This document shows positions 37,526 to 45,793 of a DNA stretch of 64,000 bases, in pieces. Within the stretch, counting starts at the first letter, position 1. Each line of letters starts with the position of its first letter. The notes beneath the pieces are model-generated. The model was given only the letters and a program-made list of their open reading frames with translations. It made no database searches and was not told where the DNA came from. Origin of the DNA: Eubacteriales bacterium. GTDB taxonomy: Bacteria; Bacillota; Clostridia; Christensenellales; Aristaeellaceae. The position numbers were made by a program, and so were the translations under genes. The stretch lies in assembly GCA_028705775.1 (NCBI GenBank), contig JAQWCW010000001.1, forward strand, positions 186,001 through 250,000, written 5' to 3'.

Positions 37526-38691
37526 TTGCCGGAAAGCAGCCTTTCGTTCTTTTCGATTAAGTCAATCCTCTGGCGGACGCACAGAACGGAGCGGAGCGCG
37601 TCGGCGGGGGTGTTGAACACATAATCGGTAAGGCGCTCAAGCGTCGTTGTGGCAACGTGAAGGCGCGTATCGCTGGAGGCATAATAAAGGTAAACGTCGT
37701 TACCGTTTACGATTGCGCCGTTGGTGAACACAACGTTGCTCACGTCCCCGACTCTTTCATCGCCGATAGGCCCGAGCATAAGCCCGCCCGGCTCCGCGAT
37801 TACCCTTGAGGGGTCGTCAAGCGCGGTTGCGAACGCGTAAAGCACATATCTCAAGCCGGCGGCGGTATTGCGGACGCCGTGCGCAAGGTGCAGCCAGCCT
37901 CTGTCCGTCTTGATTGGCACGGCGCCTGCGCCGTTTTTAGCCTCCGTTATCGTGTGATATTTCCTCATCGAGGTCAGCTTTTCCTCGTCGATGACCGCGT
38001 TGCTTATATCGTCGCAAAGCCCGAAGCCTATTCCGCCGCCTGAGCCGGTTTCGATAAAATCGTCCATCGGGCGGGTGTAAAACGCATACTTGCCGCCGAC
38101 AAATTCGGGGTGAAGCACTACGTTGCGCTGCTGCGGGCTGCGCAGGGTTACAAGGTTCGGCAGGCGTTCCCACGTAACCAAATCCTTGGTTCGGACGATT
38201 CCTGCCGCCGCCGTTGCAGCCGAAAGGTCGGAGCTTTTCCTGTCCTTGCTTTCCGAGCAGAAAACGCCGTAAATATAGCCGTCCTCGTGCTGAGTAAGGC
38301 GCATATCGTATACGTTTGTTTCGTCGGGGTAGAGGTCGGGAAGCAATATCGGCTTATCCCAGAAGCGGAAGCCGTCAACGCCGCTGTCTGACTGCGCAAC
38401 GGCGAAAAAGCTCTTTCTGTCCGCGCCTTCAACGCGCGCGACAAGCGTATATTTTCCGCCGAGCATAATCGCGCCGGAATTGAATACCGCGTTTACGCCG
38501 AGCCGCTCGATGAAATACGGATTCGTGCTTTCGTCAAGGTCGTATCTCCATTTGATTGGCGCGTGGGCGCAGGTCAGCACCGGACGCGCATACCTTGTGA
38601 AAAGCCCGTTGTAGAACGGCGCTTTTTCATTTTTGCGCTCAATGAGCGCTTCCTGCTCTTTTTCAAGCTCGAAATATTTGGGGTGAACCAT
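37522..38691 (-). CDS. GH130 4-O-beta-D-mannosyl-D-glucose phosphorylase (subfamily 1 type)
   Basis: 389 residues, the length of characterised mannosylglucose phosphorylases (about 390). Features that match that group: [74 protein letters not shown] and [15 protein letters not shown]. The enzyme cleaves mannosyl-glucose with phosphate to mannose-1-phosphate and glucose in the cytoplasm. The epimerase gene is 17 bases upstream and would make its substrate from mannobiose. Subfamily assignment is from memory of RaMP1-like sequences. Confidence 0.85.
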   Translation of the reverse strand: MVHPKYFELEKEQEALIERKNEKAPFYNGLFTRYARPVLTCAHAPIKWRYDLDESTNPYFIERLGVNAVFNSGAIMLGGKYTLVARVEGADRKSFFAVAQSDSGVDGFRFWDKPILLPDLYPDETNVYDMRLTQHEDGYIYGVFCSESKDRKSSDLSAATAAAGIVRTKDLVTWERLPNLVTLRSPQQRNVVLHPEFVGGKYAFYTRPMDDFIETGSGGGIGFGLCDDISNAVIDEEKLTSMRKYHTITEAKNGAGAVPIKTDRGWLHLAHGVRNTAAGLRYVLYAFATALDDPSRVIAEPGGLMLGPIGDERVGDVSNVVFTNGAIVNGNDVYLYYASSDTRLHVATTTLERLTDYVFNTPADALRSVLCVRQRIDLIEKNERLLSGK

Positions 38692-38708
38692 TGTGATTCC
38701 CTCCTTGA

Positions 38709-39890
38709 TTACAGCCTTTTAATCAGCTCCATGCACATACGTCCGTTGTGGTAGGGGCATTTCCACGGCTCAACGATAGGTCTGCCCTCAATCGGCTCAA
38801 GGCTGTCGTCAAGCGCCCAGAACCATTCCGAATTATCGCGCTTGTCAACCTGCTTGTCCATTATGAAGCTGAAGGTTTGCTCCGCCGCGTCGCGGTACAT
38901 GGTTTCCGTCGGGTGCTTCTTGAACATATTGATGAAGCCGAGAACGGTTTCCGCCTGAACCCACCATACGCGCGTTTTGTCGTCCCTGCCGCGCTCGCAT
39001 TCGGCGTACAGGCTGTGCTGGTGCCATGCGCGCTCGTACACCTCGCGGGCAAGCGCGTCCGTTATCCTGTGAATTCTCTCCGTCAGCTCCGCGTCGCCCA
39101 GAATGTCGCAGCCCCTGTCCATCAGCCAAGAGGTTTCGATGTCATGACCGTAGGAGTGCAAGTCGATAAGGGTGTTGTAATCCATGTCGAAAAACACCTC
39201 CTGACGGCGCTTTTCGGGATTGTAAATCTTGTTTTCAAACAGGTCGAAGATGAAGTAAAGGCACTCCTTGACCTCGCTGTCGCCGCTTACGCGGTAAAGC
39301 TCCGTGTACGCCTCGAATACGTGCAGCAGCGTGTTCATCGTTCTGCCCGCCTCAACGCCGTTTTCGGAAAGCTTGTCGTTCTTTTCGGGCGAGAAGTCGC
39401 GGCGGAAGGCTTCAAGATAGCCCTCCTCATCGCGGCATTTTTCCTCGATTAAGCGCCACAGGCTCTTTGCCTGCGAAAGCGCGCGCTTGTCCCCGCTCGC
39501 CTCGTAATAGGAGGAAAGGGCGTATATACAGAACGCCTGATTGTAGGTGTGCTTTGTTACGTCGGACGGCTTGCCGTCATAACTCATGCTCCAGAATATG
39601 CCGCCGAACTCGTCGTCAAGGCATTTCTGCAAAAACGCGTAGGCGTGCTTTGCGTTTTCAAGCAGGCTTTCGTCCTTGAGCAGAGTGTAGGCGTTTGAGA
39701 AGAACCAAAGTATGCGGCTGTTCAGAATGCAGCCCTTATCCGCCTTCTCGTTCCGCTCAAGCGAGTACGATACATAGCCGGTGAAACCGCCGAACCTGTC
39801 GTCCCTAAGCCCCTCCCAGAAGGGGATTAGCTTTTCGGTAAGGTGCTTTTTCGCCATTTCCTTCAGCATTTTCGCATACTTCCTTTTCAA
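38709..39890 (-). CDS. AGE-family epimerase (cellobiose/mannobiose 2-epimerase)
   Basis: 393 residues, an (alpha/alpha)6 barrel. Cues for cellobiose 2-epimerases: [36 protein letters not shown] with its conserved His, and [13 protein letters not shown] with the active-site Trp and Glu, plus a late His in [14 protein letters not shown]. Flanked by two GH130 phosphorylases, it most likely converts beta-1,4-mannobiose to mannosyl-glucose, the pathway described in Bacteroides fragilis and Ruminococcus albus. It is less likely a GlcNAc 2-epimerase, because ManNAc-type neighbours are missing. Confidence 0.87.
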   Translation of the reverse strand: MKRKYAKMLKEMAKKHLTEKLIPFWEGLRDDRFGGFTGYVSYSLERNEKADKGCILNSRILWFFSNAYTLLKDESLLENAKHAYAFLQKCLDDEFGGIFWSMSYDGKPSDVTKHTYNQAFCIYALSSYYEASGDKRALSQAKSLWRLIEEKCRDEEGYLEAFRRDFSPEKNDKLSENGVEAGRTMNTLLHVFEAYTELYRVSGDSEVKECLYFIFDLFENKIYNPEKRRQEVFFDMDYNTLIDLHSYGHDIETSWLMDRGCDILGDAELTERIHRITDALAREVYERAWHQHSLYAECERGRDDKTRVWWVQAETVLGFINMFKKHPTETMYRDAAEQTFSFIMDKQVDKRDNSEWFWALDDSLEPIEGRPIVEPWKCPYHNGRMCMELIKRL

Positions 39891-39965
39891 AATGCCTCCG
39901 GCGCGCTCACGGCAGCCGGAGGCGGTATTTATTTATGATTCGCGCCCTGCAGGTTTATATCCTGC

Positions 39966-40991
39966 TTATCTTCTGCCAATCTCCTTGTCGTCGTCGCGGG
40001 TTACGCTGTGCGCCTTGATGTAGTCCACAACCTCGTCCGCCTGAGTGAAGCAAAGCCCGACATAGGTATCGGCTGCGCCGTAGTAGATGGCGATTCTGCC
40101 GGTATCCCTGTCCTGAAGCGTAGCGCAGGGGAATACGACGTTCGGAACGAAGCCGCGCTCCTCATACCATTCTTCGGGGGTGAGCAGGAAGGTTTCGCAG
40201 CGATACAATACCTTGCTGGGATTGTCAATATCAAGGATTGCGCCGCCGAAGGAGTACACGAAGCCGTTGCAGGTGCTGGAAACGCCGTGATAGAACATCA
40301 GCCAGCCCTCGTTGGTTTCGATTGGCGCAGCGCCGCCGCCGATTTTGACGCTCTCCCACCATTCGTTCGAGCGCGCCATTACGTGGCGATGCTTGCCCCA
40401 GTAGCACAAATCAGGGCTTTCGGAAACGAAAATATCTCCGAAGGGAGTATGCCCGCTGTCGCTGGGGCGGGAAAGCATAAGGTAATTGCCGTTCACCTTG
40501 CGCGGGAAAAGAACCGCGTTGCGGTTGAAGGGAATGAAGGGGTTTTCAAGGCGCGTGAAGGTCTTGAAATCCTCGGTTTTTGCAAGATGGATTGCCGCAC
40601 CGTAAAAATCGCCGCACCACATCATGTAGTAGGTCGAGTCAATCTTTACAAGGCGGGGGTCGTAGGCGTAATGCGGCATGAACGGCTCGCCGTTTTCATC
40701 CTTGAACTGGATTTTTTCCGGCTCTATATCCCAGTGAATTCCGTCCTTGCTGTGACCCATATAGATGTAGGGGATTCCGTTGGTCTGCTCGCCGCGCAGA
40801 ACGGCGATGAAGCCGTCCTTGTACGGAAGCGCGGCGCTGTTGAAGATTCTCGCAACGCCCGGCGCGGGATTCCTGCCGATGACGGGGTTTTCAGTGTAGC
40901 GCCATACGGGCGCGCCCTTGTGGTCTTTAGGCTTGTCCTGCCACGGGATGTTGGGAAGACTGGGGCTGCCGAGCAAATCAATACGGCTCAT
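39966..40991 (-). CDS. GH130 beta-1,4-mannooligosaccharide phosphorylase (subfamily 2 type)
   Basis: 341 residues, the size of subfamily-2 mannan phosphorylases. It has the five-bladed propeller cues RYTENPVIGRNPAPGVARIFNSA, YDPRLVKID, RNAVLFPRKVNG, GAAPIETNEGWLMFYHGV and VVFPCATLQD. It shortens mannooligosaccharides by phosphorolysis, giving mannose-1-phosphate. It is the first gene of the operon, with AGGAGG 8 bases before the ATG, and its 3' end is followed by the epimerase. No mannanase or sugar transporter is seen in the window, so the import system must be elsewhere. Confidence 0.85.
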   Translation of the reverse strand: MSRIDLLGSPSLPNIPWQDKPKDHKGAPVWRYTENPVIGRNPAPGVARIFNSAALPYKDGFIAVLRGEQTNGIPYIYMGHSKDGIHWDIEPEKIQFKDENGEPFMPHYAYDPRLVKIDSTYYMMWCGDFYGAAIHLAKTEDFKTFTRLENPFIPFNRNAVLFPRKVNGNYLMLSRPSDSGHTPFGDIFVSESPDLCYWGKHRHVMARSNEWWESVKIGGGAAPIETNEGWLMFYHGVSSTCNGFVYSFGGAILDIDNPSKVLYRCETFLLTPEEWYEERGFVPNVVFPCATLQDRDTGRIAIYYGAADTYVGLCFTQADEVVDYIKAHSVTRDDDKEIGRR

Positions 40992-40999
40992 AGGGAGTA

Positions 41000-41058
41000 C
41001 CTCCTAGCATTCGATTAAGTAACAAAGCTAACAAGAGTTTATCGTCAGCCATAGTATA
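41000..41058 (-). promoter_or_regulatory. Promoter and ribosome site of the mannoside operon
   Basis: An extended -10, TGCTATACT (TATACT at 41053-41058 on the minus strand), lies about 60 bases before the start; the -35 is poor, suggesting a regulated promoter. The ribosome site AGGAGG is at 41000-41005. Confidence 0.55.
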
Positions 41059-41150
41059 GCATGAACGGAAGATAAATGGAATGACTTTTTGAAAAAAACT
41101 GCTTAATCTGGCGCTGAAATGGTCGGATATTTAATTAACAGTAAGCTAAA

Positions 41151-42146
41151 TTATTTCTTTGCCTTGGATTTCCCCGTTACAATAAGGAGCAGCATTGCGG
41201 CGCAGAGCGCGCCCAATACCGGATACAGCCTTCCGACAAGCCCGTCAAAGCCGATTAGGGAGAAAAGGAGCGGGAGAATAAGCGTTAAGAGCGCGCTCAA
41301 ACGCCCGTCAAGCTTCTGGCGGAGTATTCCGTCAAGGGAGCGCAGGGCGCAGATGAGCGTCGTATAAACGCTCATGAAAAGAACGGCGAGGGAAAGGCGG
41401 TAGCCGAACGAGCCGTAGGCGCGAAGAAGCGCAATCAACGGAAGCTCCGCCGTCGCTACTAGCGGGTAAAGCCGCAGATAGGCAAAATTGAAAAGCGTTA
41501 CGAGCGCCGTGAATATCATCGCGCTTTTGATGGAAAAGCGCGTAACGGCGCGGCTTGTGCAGCCGCCGCTCACCTCGCAGCAAAGCCCCGCGCAGATTGT
41601 TACGTTAAGCCCCGCGTAGGATATGCCCATCGGCACGGAAATGAGAGGCAAATCGGGCGGAGGAGGCGCGTCCGGAGGCACGGGAAGCCGCAGAATTAGC
41701 GCGGCGGCAAGCAGCAGGCAGGGCAGAAGCAGAGCCGAAAAACCGCTTAAAACGGTCAGCTTTTTCCGCATTAGCAAAAGCGCTGAAAGCAATGAAAACA
41801 TGAGCGCAATTTCGTAAGCGCCCTTAATCGGCAGCGTCAGCGCGCCCACCTGCCCCGTAAGGCAGAGCATTCCGCCCCCGCAGACGGAGAAAAGCAGGAC
41901 GAAAAGAGCGGAGGACGCGCCGCATATTCCGCCCCTTTCCCTGCACAGCGCGCCGATTGAGCAAGTGCCGCGGGCGGCGGCTATTCCCGTAAGGCGGCGG
42001 AAGAAAAGCGCCATTACTATGAACATTGCGGCGATTCCGAGGTAGCCGAAAGCGCCGAAGCGCGTAAAGAAGGCCGTTATTTCCCTTCCCGTGGCAAAGC
42101 CCGCGCCAATCATTGCGCAGACAACGCCCCAAACCGCCCGCCGCAT
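41151..42146 (-). CDS. YkvI-family membrane protein (APC-like permease)
   Basis: 331 residues from the ATG at 42146, with GAGG 8 bases upstream; a GTG at 42155 is less well placed. There are about ten membrane segments. The N-terminal GAGFATGREITAFFTRFGAFG is the hallmark of the YkvI family, distantly related to amino-acid permeases of the LeuT fold. The function of the family is not established. It stands alone, following the ABC ATPase gene by 94 bases with its own probable promoter. Confidence 0.75.
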   Translation of the reverse strand: MRRAVWGVVCAMIGAGFATGREITAFFTRFGAFGYLGIAAMFIVMALFFRRLTGIAAARGTCSIGALCRERGGICGASSALFVLLFSVCGGGMLCLTGQVGALTLPIKGAYEIALMFSLLSALLLMRKKLTVLSGFSALLLPCLLLAAALILRLPVPPDAPPPPDLPLISVPMGISYAGLNVTICAGLCCEVSGGCTSRAVTRFSIKSAMIFTALVTLFNFAYLRLYPLVATAELPLIALLRAYGSFGYRLSLAVLFMSVYTTLICALRSLDGILRQKLDGRLSALLTLILPLLFSLIGFDGLVGRLYPVLGALCAAMLLLIVTGKSKAKK

Positions 42147-42191
42147 ACGCTTCACCTCGCTAAGAGGCTATGCGTGTTTTCCGTTATGTAG

Positions 42192-42219
42192 AATATAACC
42201 CCGTCGCGGGACTGCGCAA
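42192..42219 (-). promoter_or_regulatory. Promoter of the YkvI-like gene
   Basis: Minus strand: TTGCGC (42214-42219), 16-base spacer, TATATT (42192-42197), 46 bases before the start. The -35 is weak. Confidence 0.45.
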
Positions 42220-42240
42220 AACGGGCGCTTTCAAGCGCGC
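42217..42240 (-). terminator. Possible terminator after the ABC ATPase gene
   Basis: Immediately past the stop codon, GCGCT-TGAA-AGCGC forms a short hairpin followed by CCGTTTTG on the minus strand. It overlaps the -35 region of the next promoter. Weak stem. Confidence 0.4.
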
Positions 42241-42912
42241 CTAAAGCGCTTCGAGCCGCCCGCCGATAACCCTGAGCCGCCTTCCCGCCTCCATTGCAGC
42301 CCGCTCGTCATGCGTTATCAGCACAATTGTGCAGCCGCCCGCGCTGAGCTGACGGAAAAGCGCCATGATTTCCCTTGCGGCTCGCGCGTCGAGGTTTCCC
42401 GTCGGCTCGTCCGCAAGCAGGAGCGGAGGGCGGCGCACAATCGCGCGCGCGATAGCCGTTCTCTGCTGCTGCCCGCCGCTCATTTCCCCGGGGCGGTGCC
42501 ACAGCCGCTGCGAAAGCCCGACCTCGCAGAGCGCTCTTTCCGCCATTTCGCGGCGGTATCGCGGCTCCGTGCCCGCAAAAGTAAGCGCAAGCTCCACGTT
42601 TTCAACGGCGGTCAGCCGCTCCAGAAGATGAAAGCTCTGGAATACGAAGCCGATTGTGCTTTGCCGCATTCTGTCAAGCCCGCTTGCGGAAAGCGTTTCC
42701 GTCTGAAGCCCCATAAGGCGGTATGTTCCGCTTGTGGGTCTGTCAAGGCAGCCGAGAATGTTAATCAGCGTCGATTTCCCGCTTCCGCTTTCGCCCGTAA
42801 TCGAGATGTATTCCCCACGCTCTACTTTCAGGTTGACTCCGCTTATCGCCGGTTTTCGCGGGCTGCTCCTGCGCTTTCCGTATGTTTTTGAAACGTCTTT
42901 CAGCTCTATCAT
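42241..42912 (-). CDS. ABC transporter ATPase, MacB/LolD type, without an adjacent permease
   Basis: 223 residues. Walker A GESGSGKST, Q-loop FVFQSFHLLERLTAVENVEL, signature MSGGQQQRTAIARA, Walker B LLLADEPTGNLD and switch His THDE are all intact. The QSFHLL...TAVENVELAL pattern is that of MacB/LolD/FtsE-like ATPases, which normally pair with an FtsX-domain permease. None lies next to it: downstream is a YkvI-like protein and upstream a divergent TIM-barrel gene. It may serve a permease encoded elsewhere. Confidence 0.85.
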   Translation of the reverse strand: MIELKDVSKTYGKRRSSPRKPAISGVNLKVERGEYISITGESGSGKSTLINILGCLDRPTSGTYRLMGLQTETLSASGLDRMRQSTIGFVFQSFHLLERLTAVENVELALTFAGTEPRYRREMAERALCEVGLSQRLWHRPGEMSGGQQQRTAIARAIVRRPPLLLADEPTGNLDARAAREIMALFRQLSAGGCTIVLITHDERAAMEAGRRLRVIGGRLEAL

Positions 42913-42947
42913 GTTTTTTGCCCCTTTCCCTTGCCGGTACCTTGCTC

Positions 42948-42976
42948 TTGAAATAGCCGAATCGTTATGCTATCAT
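42948..42976 (+). promoter_or_regulatory. Promoter of the TIM-barrel isomerase gene
   Basis: TTGAAA (42948-42953), 17-base spacer ending TGC, TATCAT (42971-42976), about 55 bases before the start. Confidence 0.65.
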
Positions 42977-43030
42977 TTTGTTTGAAGATGGCGAGCGTAA
43001 AGCCGCCATTCCCGCAGGGGAGGATTTGCC

Positions 43031-43834
43031 ATGAAGCTTTCATTTTCAACTCTCGGCTGCCCGCGCTGGACTTGGCGCGAAATAGTATCGACCGCGCACG
43101 ACCTCGGCTATGACGGAATCGAGGTTCGCGGAGTCGGCAAGGATATTTCCGTTCCGTCCGTTCCTGAATTTTCGGAGGCGAACTGGAAGAAAACAGCCGC
43201 CTCGCTTGAAAAACTGGGGCTTGAAATTCCCTGCCTCAGCTCCGATTTGTGCATTCATGTGCGCGAAAGCGCCGAGCATACGCACCGCGAGGCGGCGGCT
43301 TACTGCGCGCTCGCAAAGCGGATGAACGTAAAATATATCCGCATAATGGGCACGGCTGCCGTTCCGCAGCCTATGGGCAGGGTTGACGAGGCTTTCGTCC
43401 GCGACGAGGCTGCCCTGCTCTCCGAAATCGCCGCCGAAAACGGCGTAACGCTGCTGATTGAAACCAACGGCGTATGGGCGAGCAGCGAGCGGCTCGCGCG
43501 CCTTATTGACGATGTCGGAAGCGAAAACGTTCAGGCGCTTTGGGATGTTCATCATCCCTACCGCTTCATGGGCGAAAAGCCGCAGGACACAATCGCCAAT
43601 CTCGGCAAGCATATCCGCCATGTGCATATGAAGGATTCCGTGTGGGACGGCGATAAAATCCATTATGCGATGATGGGCTACGGCGATATTCCGTGCCTTG
43701 AAATCGCGGGGCTTCTGAGCGATTCCGGCTATGAGGGCTTCTATTCGCTTGAGTGGGTCAAGCGCTGGGACGATACCCTTGAGGAGCCGGGAATAGTTTT
43801 CGCGCATTACGCGAGCTATATGCGCTCCCTGTAA
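43031..43834 (+). CDS. Xylose-isomerase-like TIM-barrel sugar isomerase/epimerase
   Basis: 267 residues, one AP-endonuclease-2-type TIM barrel. Motifs: FSTLGCPRWTWREIVSTAHD, LGYDGIEVRG, metal-ligand candidates Glu in LLIETNG, Asp and His in WDVHHPYRF, His in IRHVHMKD and Glu in YSLEW. This matches the IolE/hydroxypyruvate isomerase/epimerase class acting on keto-sugars or inositol derivatives. GGGGAGG precedes the ATG. It is monocistronic between its promoter and terminator, so the substrate cannot be inferred from neighbours. Confidence 0.8.
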   Translation: MKLSFSTLGCPRWTWREIVSTAHDLGYDGIEVRGVGKDISVPSVPEFSEANWKKTAASLEKLGLEIPCLSSDLCIHVRESAEHTHREAAAYCALAKRMNVKYIRIMGTAAVPQPMGRVDEAFVRDEAALLSEIAAENGVTLLIETNGVWASSERLARLIDDVGSENVQALWDVHHPYRFMGEKPQDTIANLGKHIRHVHMKDSVWDGDKIHYAMMGYGDIPCLEIAGLLSDSGYEGFYSLEWVKRWDDTLEEPGIVFAHYASYMRSL

Positions 43835-43857
43835 GCGGAATCGGATTAGGCATAAAT

Positions 43858-43894
43858 AAAAACAGGCGCGGAGATTTTATCCGTGCCTGTTTTA
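43858..43894. terminator. Bidirectional terminator
   Basis: AAACAGGCGCGGA (43859-43871) pairs with TCCGTGCCTGTTT (43880-43892) with one mismatch, A-run before and T-run after. It separates the converging isomerase and MATE genes. Confidence 0.85.
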
Positions 43895-43910
43895 TTTACG
43901 CTGCGTTTTC

Positions 43911-45341
43911 TTATGCCCGAATGCCCTTCGGCTTGATTCCGCGCTTTTCGCGGAAGGCGCAGAGCGCCGCCCTGCCCGAATCGGTTACGGGCTTTATCCA
44001 TTTTCCTGAGTACAGATGTCGCTGCATAAGCACGAAGCGAATCGGCTCATCGGCGTAGCAGAGCGCGAAAACCACAAGGAACGGCGCTTTCACTACCATT
44101 CCGGAAAGCCATACGCAGGGGAGGACGACCGCGTACATGAAGGCGATTTCAAGCACAGTTCCGTATACGGAGTCGCCCGCGGAGCGGAAGGTGTCGTTCT
44201 GCGCCCAGTTGCACATCCTCAGCAGCGCCGCAACCGAGTACACAAAGAGCATTCCCGAGCCGATTGCATAGCTTTCGTCGTGAAGGCTCATTGCCGTAAG
44301 AAGCGGCTGCCTTACAAGGATTAGTATGAGGCAGACGGAGGCTATGCGGTCGCTGCAAAGGTATACAAGGCGCTTTGCCCGCTCGTATGCAGTGTCAAGA
44401 TTCCCCGCACCGACCTCCTTGCCGACAAGCACGGACGCCGCGTTTGAAAACCCGCTGAAGAAGCCGATTATCAAGCCCTCAAAGGTTCTGAAAACGGCGG
44501 TTGCGGCGATTGCCTGCTCGCTCTGCCGTCCGAGGACTATGTTGATAACCATGTTGCCTACGCCGACGAGCAGCTCGTTGCAGATGATGGGGAAGCACTT
44601 AACCAGATACGCCTTCATCGCGCCGTTTCCCCAGCGGAAATGGCTGCGTATGCTCGTAAGGTACGGGAATTTTGCCTTTTTTGCAAGCAGCGCTATCACA
44701 AGCACGTTGACCGCGGAGGAGCATACGGTGGCTATTGCGGCGCCCTTTACGCCGAGGCGGGGAAAACCGAGGTTGCCGTATATGAGCAGCCAGTTGAGCG
44801 CCATGTTTGTTATAACGGCGGAAATGCCGCCGTAGAGCGGGATTCGCACCCTTTCCGTAGAGCGGAGCAGCGCGCTCATCGCCATTGCCCAGATTTGCAG
44901 GGGATAGGCAAGCGCGACTATGCGCAGGTATTCAATGCCGATTGCCTGAATCGGCGCTTTGTCCGTGTAAACCTGCATAACGAACTCGGGCGCGAACAAG
45001 CCGAGCGCGCAGAATACCGTCGCCGTTACCATCATGCAGGACAACGTCATTCCGTAGGAGCGGTTTATGCCCGCGTCGTCCTTAGCGCCCCAGAACTGCG
45101 CGAAAAACAGCATTCCGCCGCCTACGAAGCCCCAATAGCAGGCGAACATAAGCGAGGAAAATTGTGCGCAAAGCCCGACTGCGCCTACATAGTTTTCACC
45201 GAGCGAGCCTATCATCATCGTATCGACCATGCTGCCCGTCGTCGTCAGCAGGTTTTGCAGGGCGACAGGCACGGCGATTATTGCAAGGCTTTTAAGAAAG
45301 CTTTTCCATGGGAAGGCGGAGCGTCTCATTTGTTTTCTCAC
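43911..45341 (-). CDS. MATE-family efflux transporter
   Basis: 476 residues with twelve membrane segments in two homologous halves. The first half shows IAVPVALQNLLTTTGSMVDTMMIGSLGE and the second GVGNMVINIVLGRQSEQAIAATAVFRTFEGL, the usual MatE pattern. It exports cationic drugs or metabolites using Na+ or H+. The start is uncertain: GTG at 45341 or ATG at 45329, neither with a convincing ribosome site. An about 100-base structured leader precedes it. Confidence 0.88.
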   Translation of the reverse strand: MRKQMRRSAFPWKSFLKSLAIIAVPVALQNLLTTTGSMVDTMMIGSLGENYVGAVGLCAQFSSLMFACYWGFVGGGMLFFAQFWGAKDDAGINRSYGMTLSCMMVTATVFCALGLFAPEFVMQVYTDKAPIQAIGIEYLRIVALAYPLQIWAMAMSALLRSTERVRIPLYGGISAVITNMALNWLLIYGNLGFPRLGVKGAAIATVCSSAVNVLVIALLAKKAKFPYLTSIRSHFRWGNGAMKAYLVKCFPIICNELLVGVGNMVINIVLGRQSEQAIAATAVFRTFEGLIIGFFSGFSNAASVLVGKEVGAGNLDTAYERAKRLVYLCSDRIASVCLILILVRQPLLTAMSLHDESYAIGSGMLFVYSVAALLRMCNWAQNDTFRSAGDSVYGTVLEIAFMYAVVLPCVWLSGMVVKAPFLVVFALCYADEPIRFVLMQRHLYSGKWIKPVTDSGRAALCAFREKRGIKPKGIRA

Positions 45342-45374
45342 TTAATCCGCGTATAGCGGGTCGTTTTTTGTAAG

Positions 45375-45440
45375 TACGGCTTGTCGGGCAAGCCCGACGC
45401 AGGCTTCTTTGGCAGCGTCGGGCGCCTTTATGAAAAGCGC
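45375..45440 (-). promoter_or_regulatory. Structured leader of the MATE gene
   Basis: On the minus strand GCCCGACGC (45417-45425) can pair with GCGTCGGGC (45394-45402). The alternative GGCTTG/CAAGCC, formed from the 3' side of that stem and the bases after it, would exclude it. A second small stem, CCGC-TATA-GCGG, lies just before the start. No classic terminator T-run is visible, so translation control is more plausible than attenuation. I do not recognise the aptamer. Confidence 0.4.
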
Positions 45441-45446
45441 TATGCG

Positions 45447-45475
45447 ATTATATCAGCTTTGCTTAGCATATTCAA
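45447..45475 (-). promoter_or_regulatory. Promoter of the MATE gene
   Basis: Minus strand: TTGAAT (45470-45475), 17-base spacer, TATAAT (45447-45452). It implies a leader of about 100 bases. Between 45476 and 45732 I see no supported feature. Confidence 0.75.
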
Positions 45476-45732
45476 TCGTTTGCGGCAAGGAGAATTTGTG
45501 GTTTTTTTTCGGTTTGATTGGGTGTTTTGGCTTGCTGTTTGTTTGCGCTTTCCGGAATATTCGTCTGCCGGAATATCAATCGGAAAGCGAAGCGTTTTGA
45601 AAACGCAGAGAAACGGCAAAACGCGGAGGCAAGCCGCGCTTGCTTTTTCAGCCGTGCGCTCGTAATGCCGTTATATTAAGGCGGCGCTTGCTCTTGCATT
45701 GATTTATCAATAACAATCGGACTGTGTCCGCA

Positions 45733-45773
45733 ACGCAAAAAAAGGACTGCCGCAGATATTTCTGCAACAGTCC
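45733..45773 (-). terminator. Terminator after ispH-rpsA
   Basis: GGACTG (45744-45749) pairs with CAGTCC (45768-45773), with inner GCAGA/TCTGC pairing. The minus strand continues with TTTTTTT. It lies 20 bases past the stop. Confidence 0.85.
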
Positions 45774-45793
45774 CATGAAATACTAATCGCGAA

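Noticed and set aside
45381..45665. 94-residue plus-strand frame in the gap before ispH-rpsA
   Set aside because: No ribosome site, low-complexity translation, overlaps the MATE promoter and leader.
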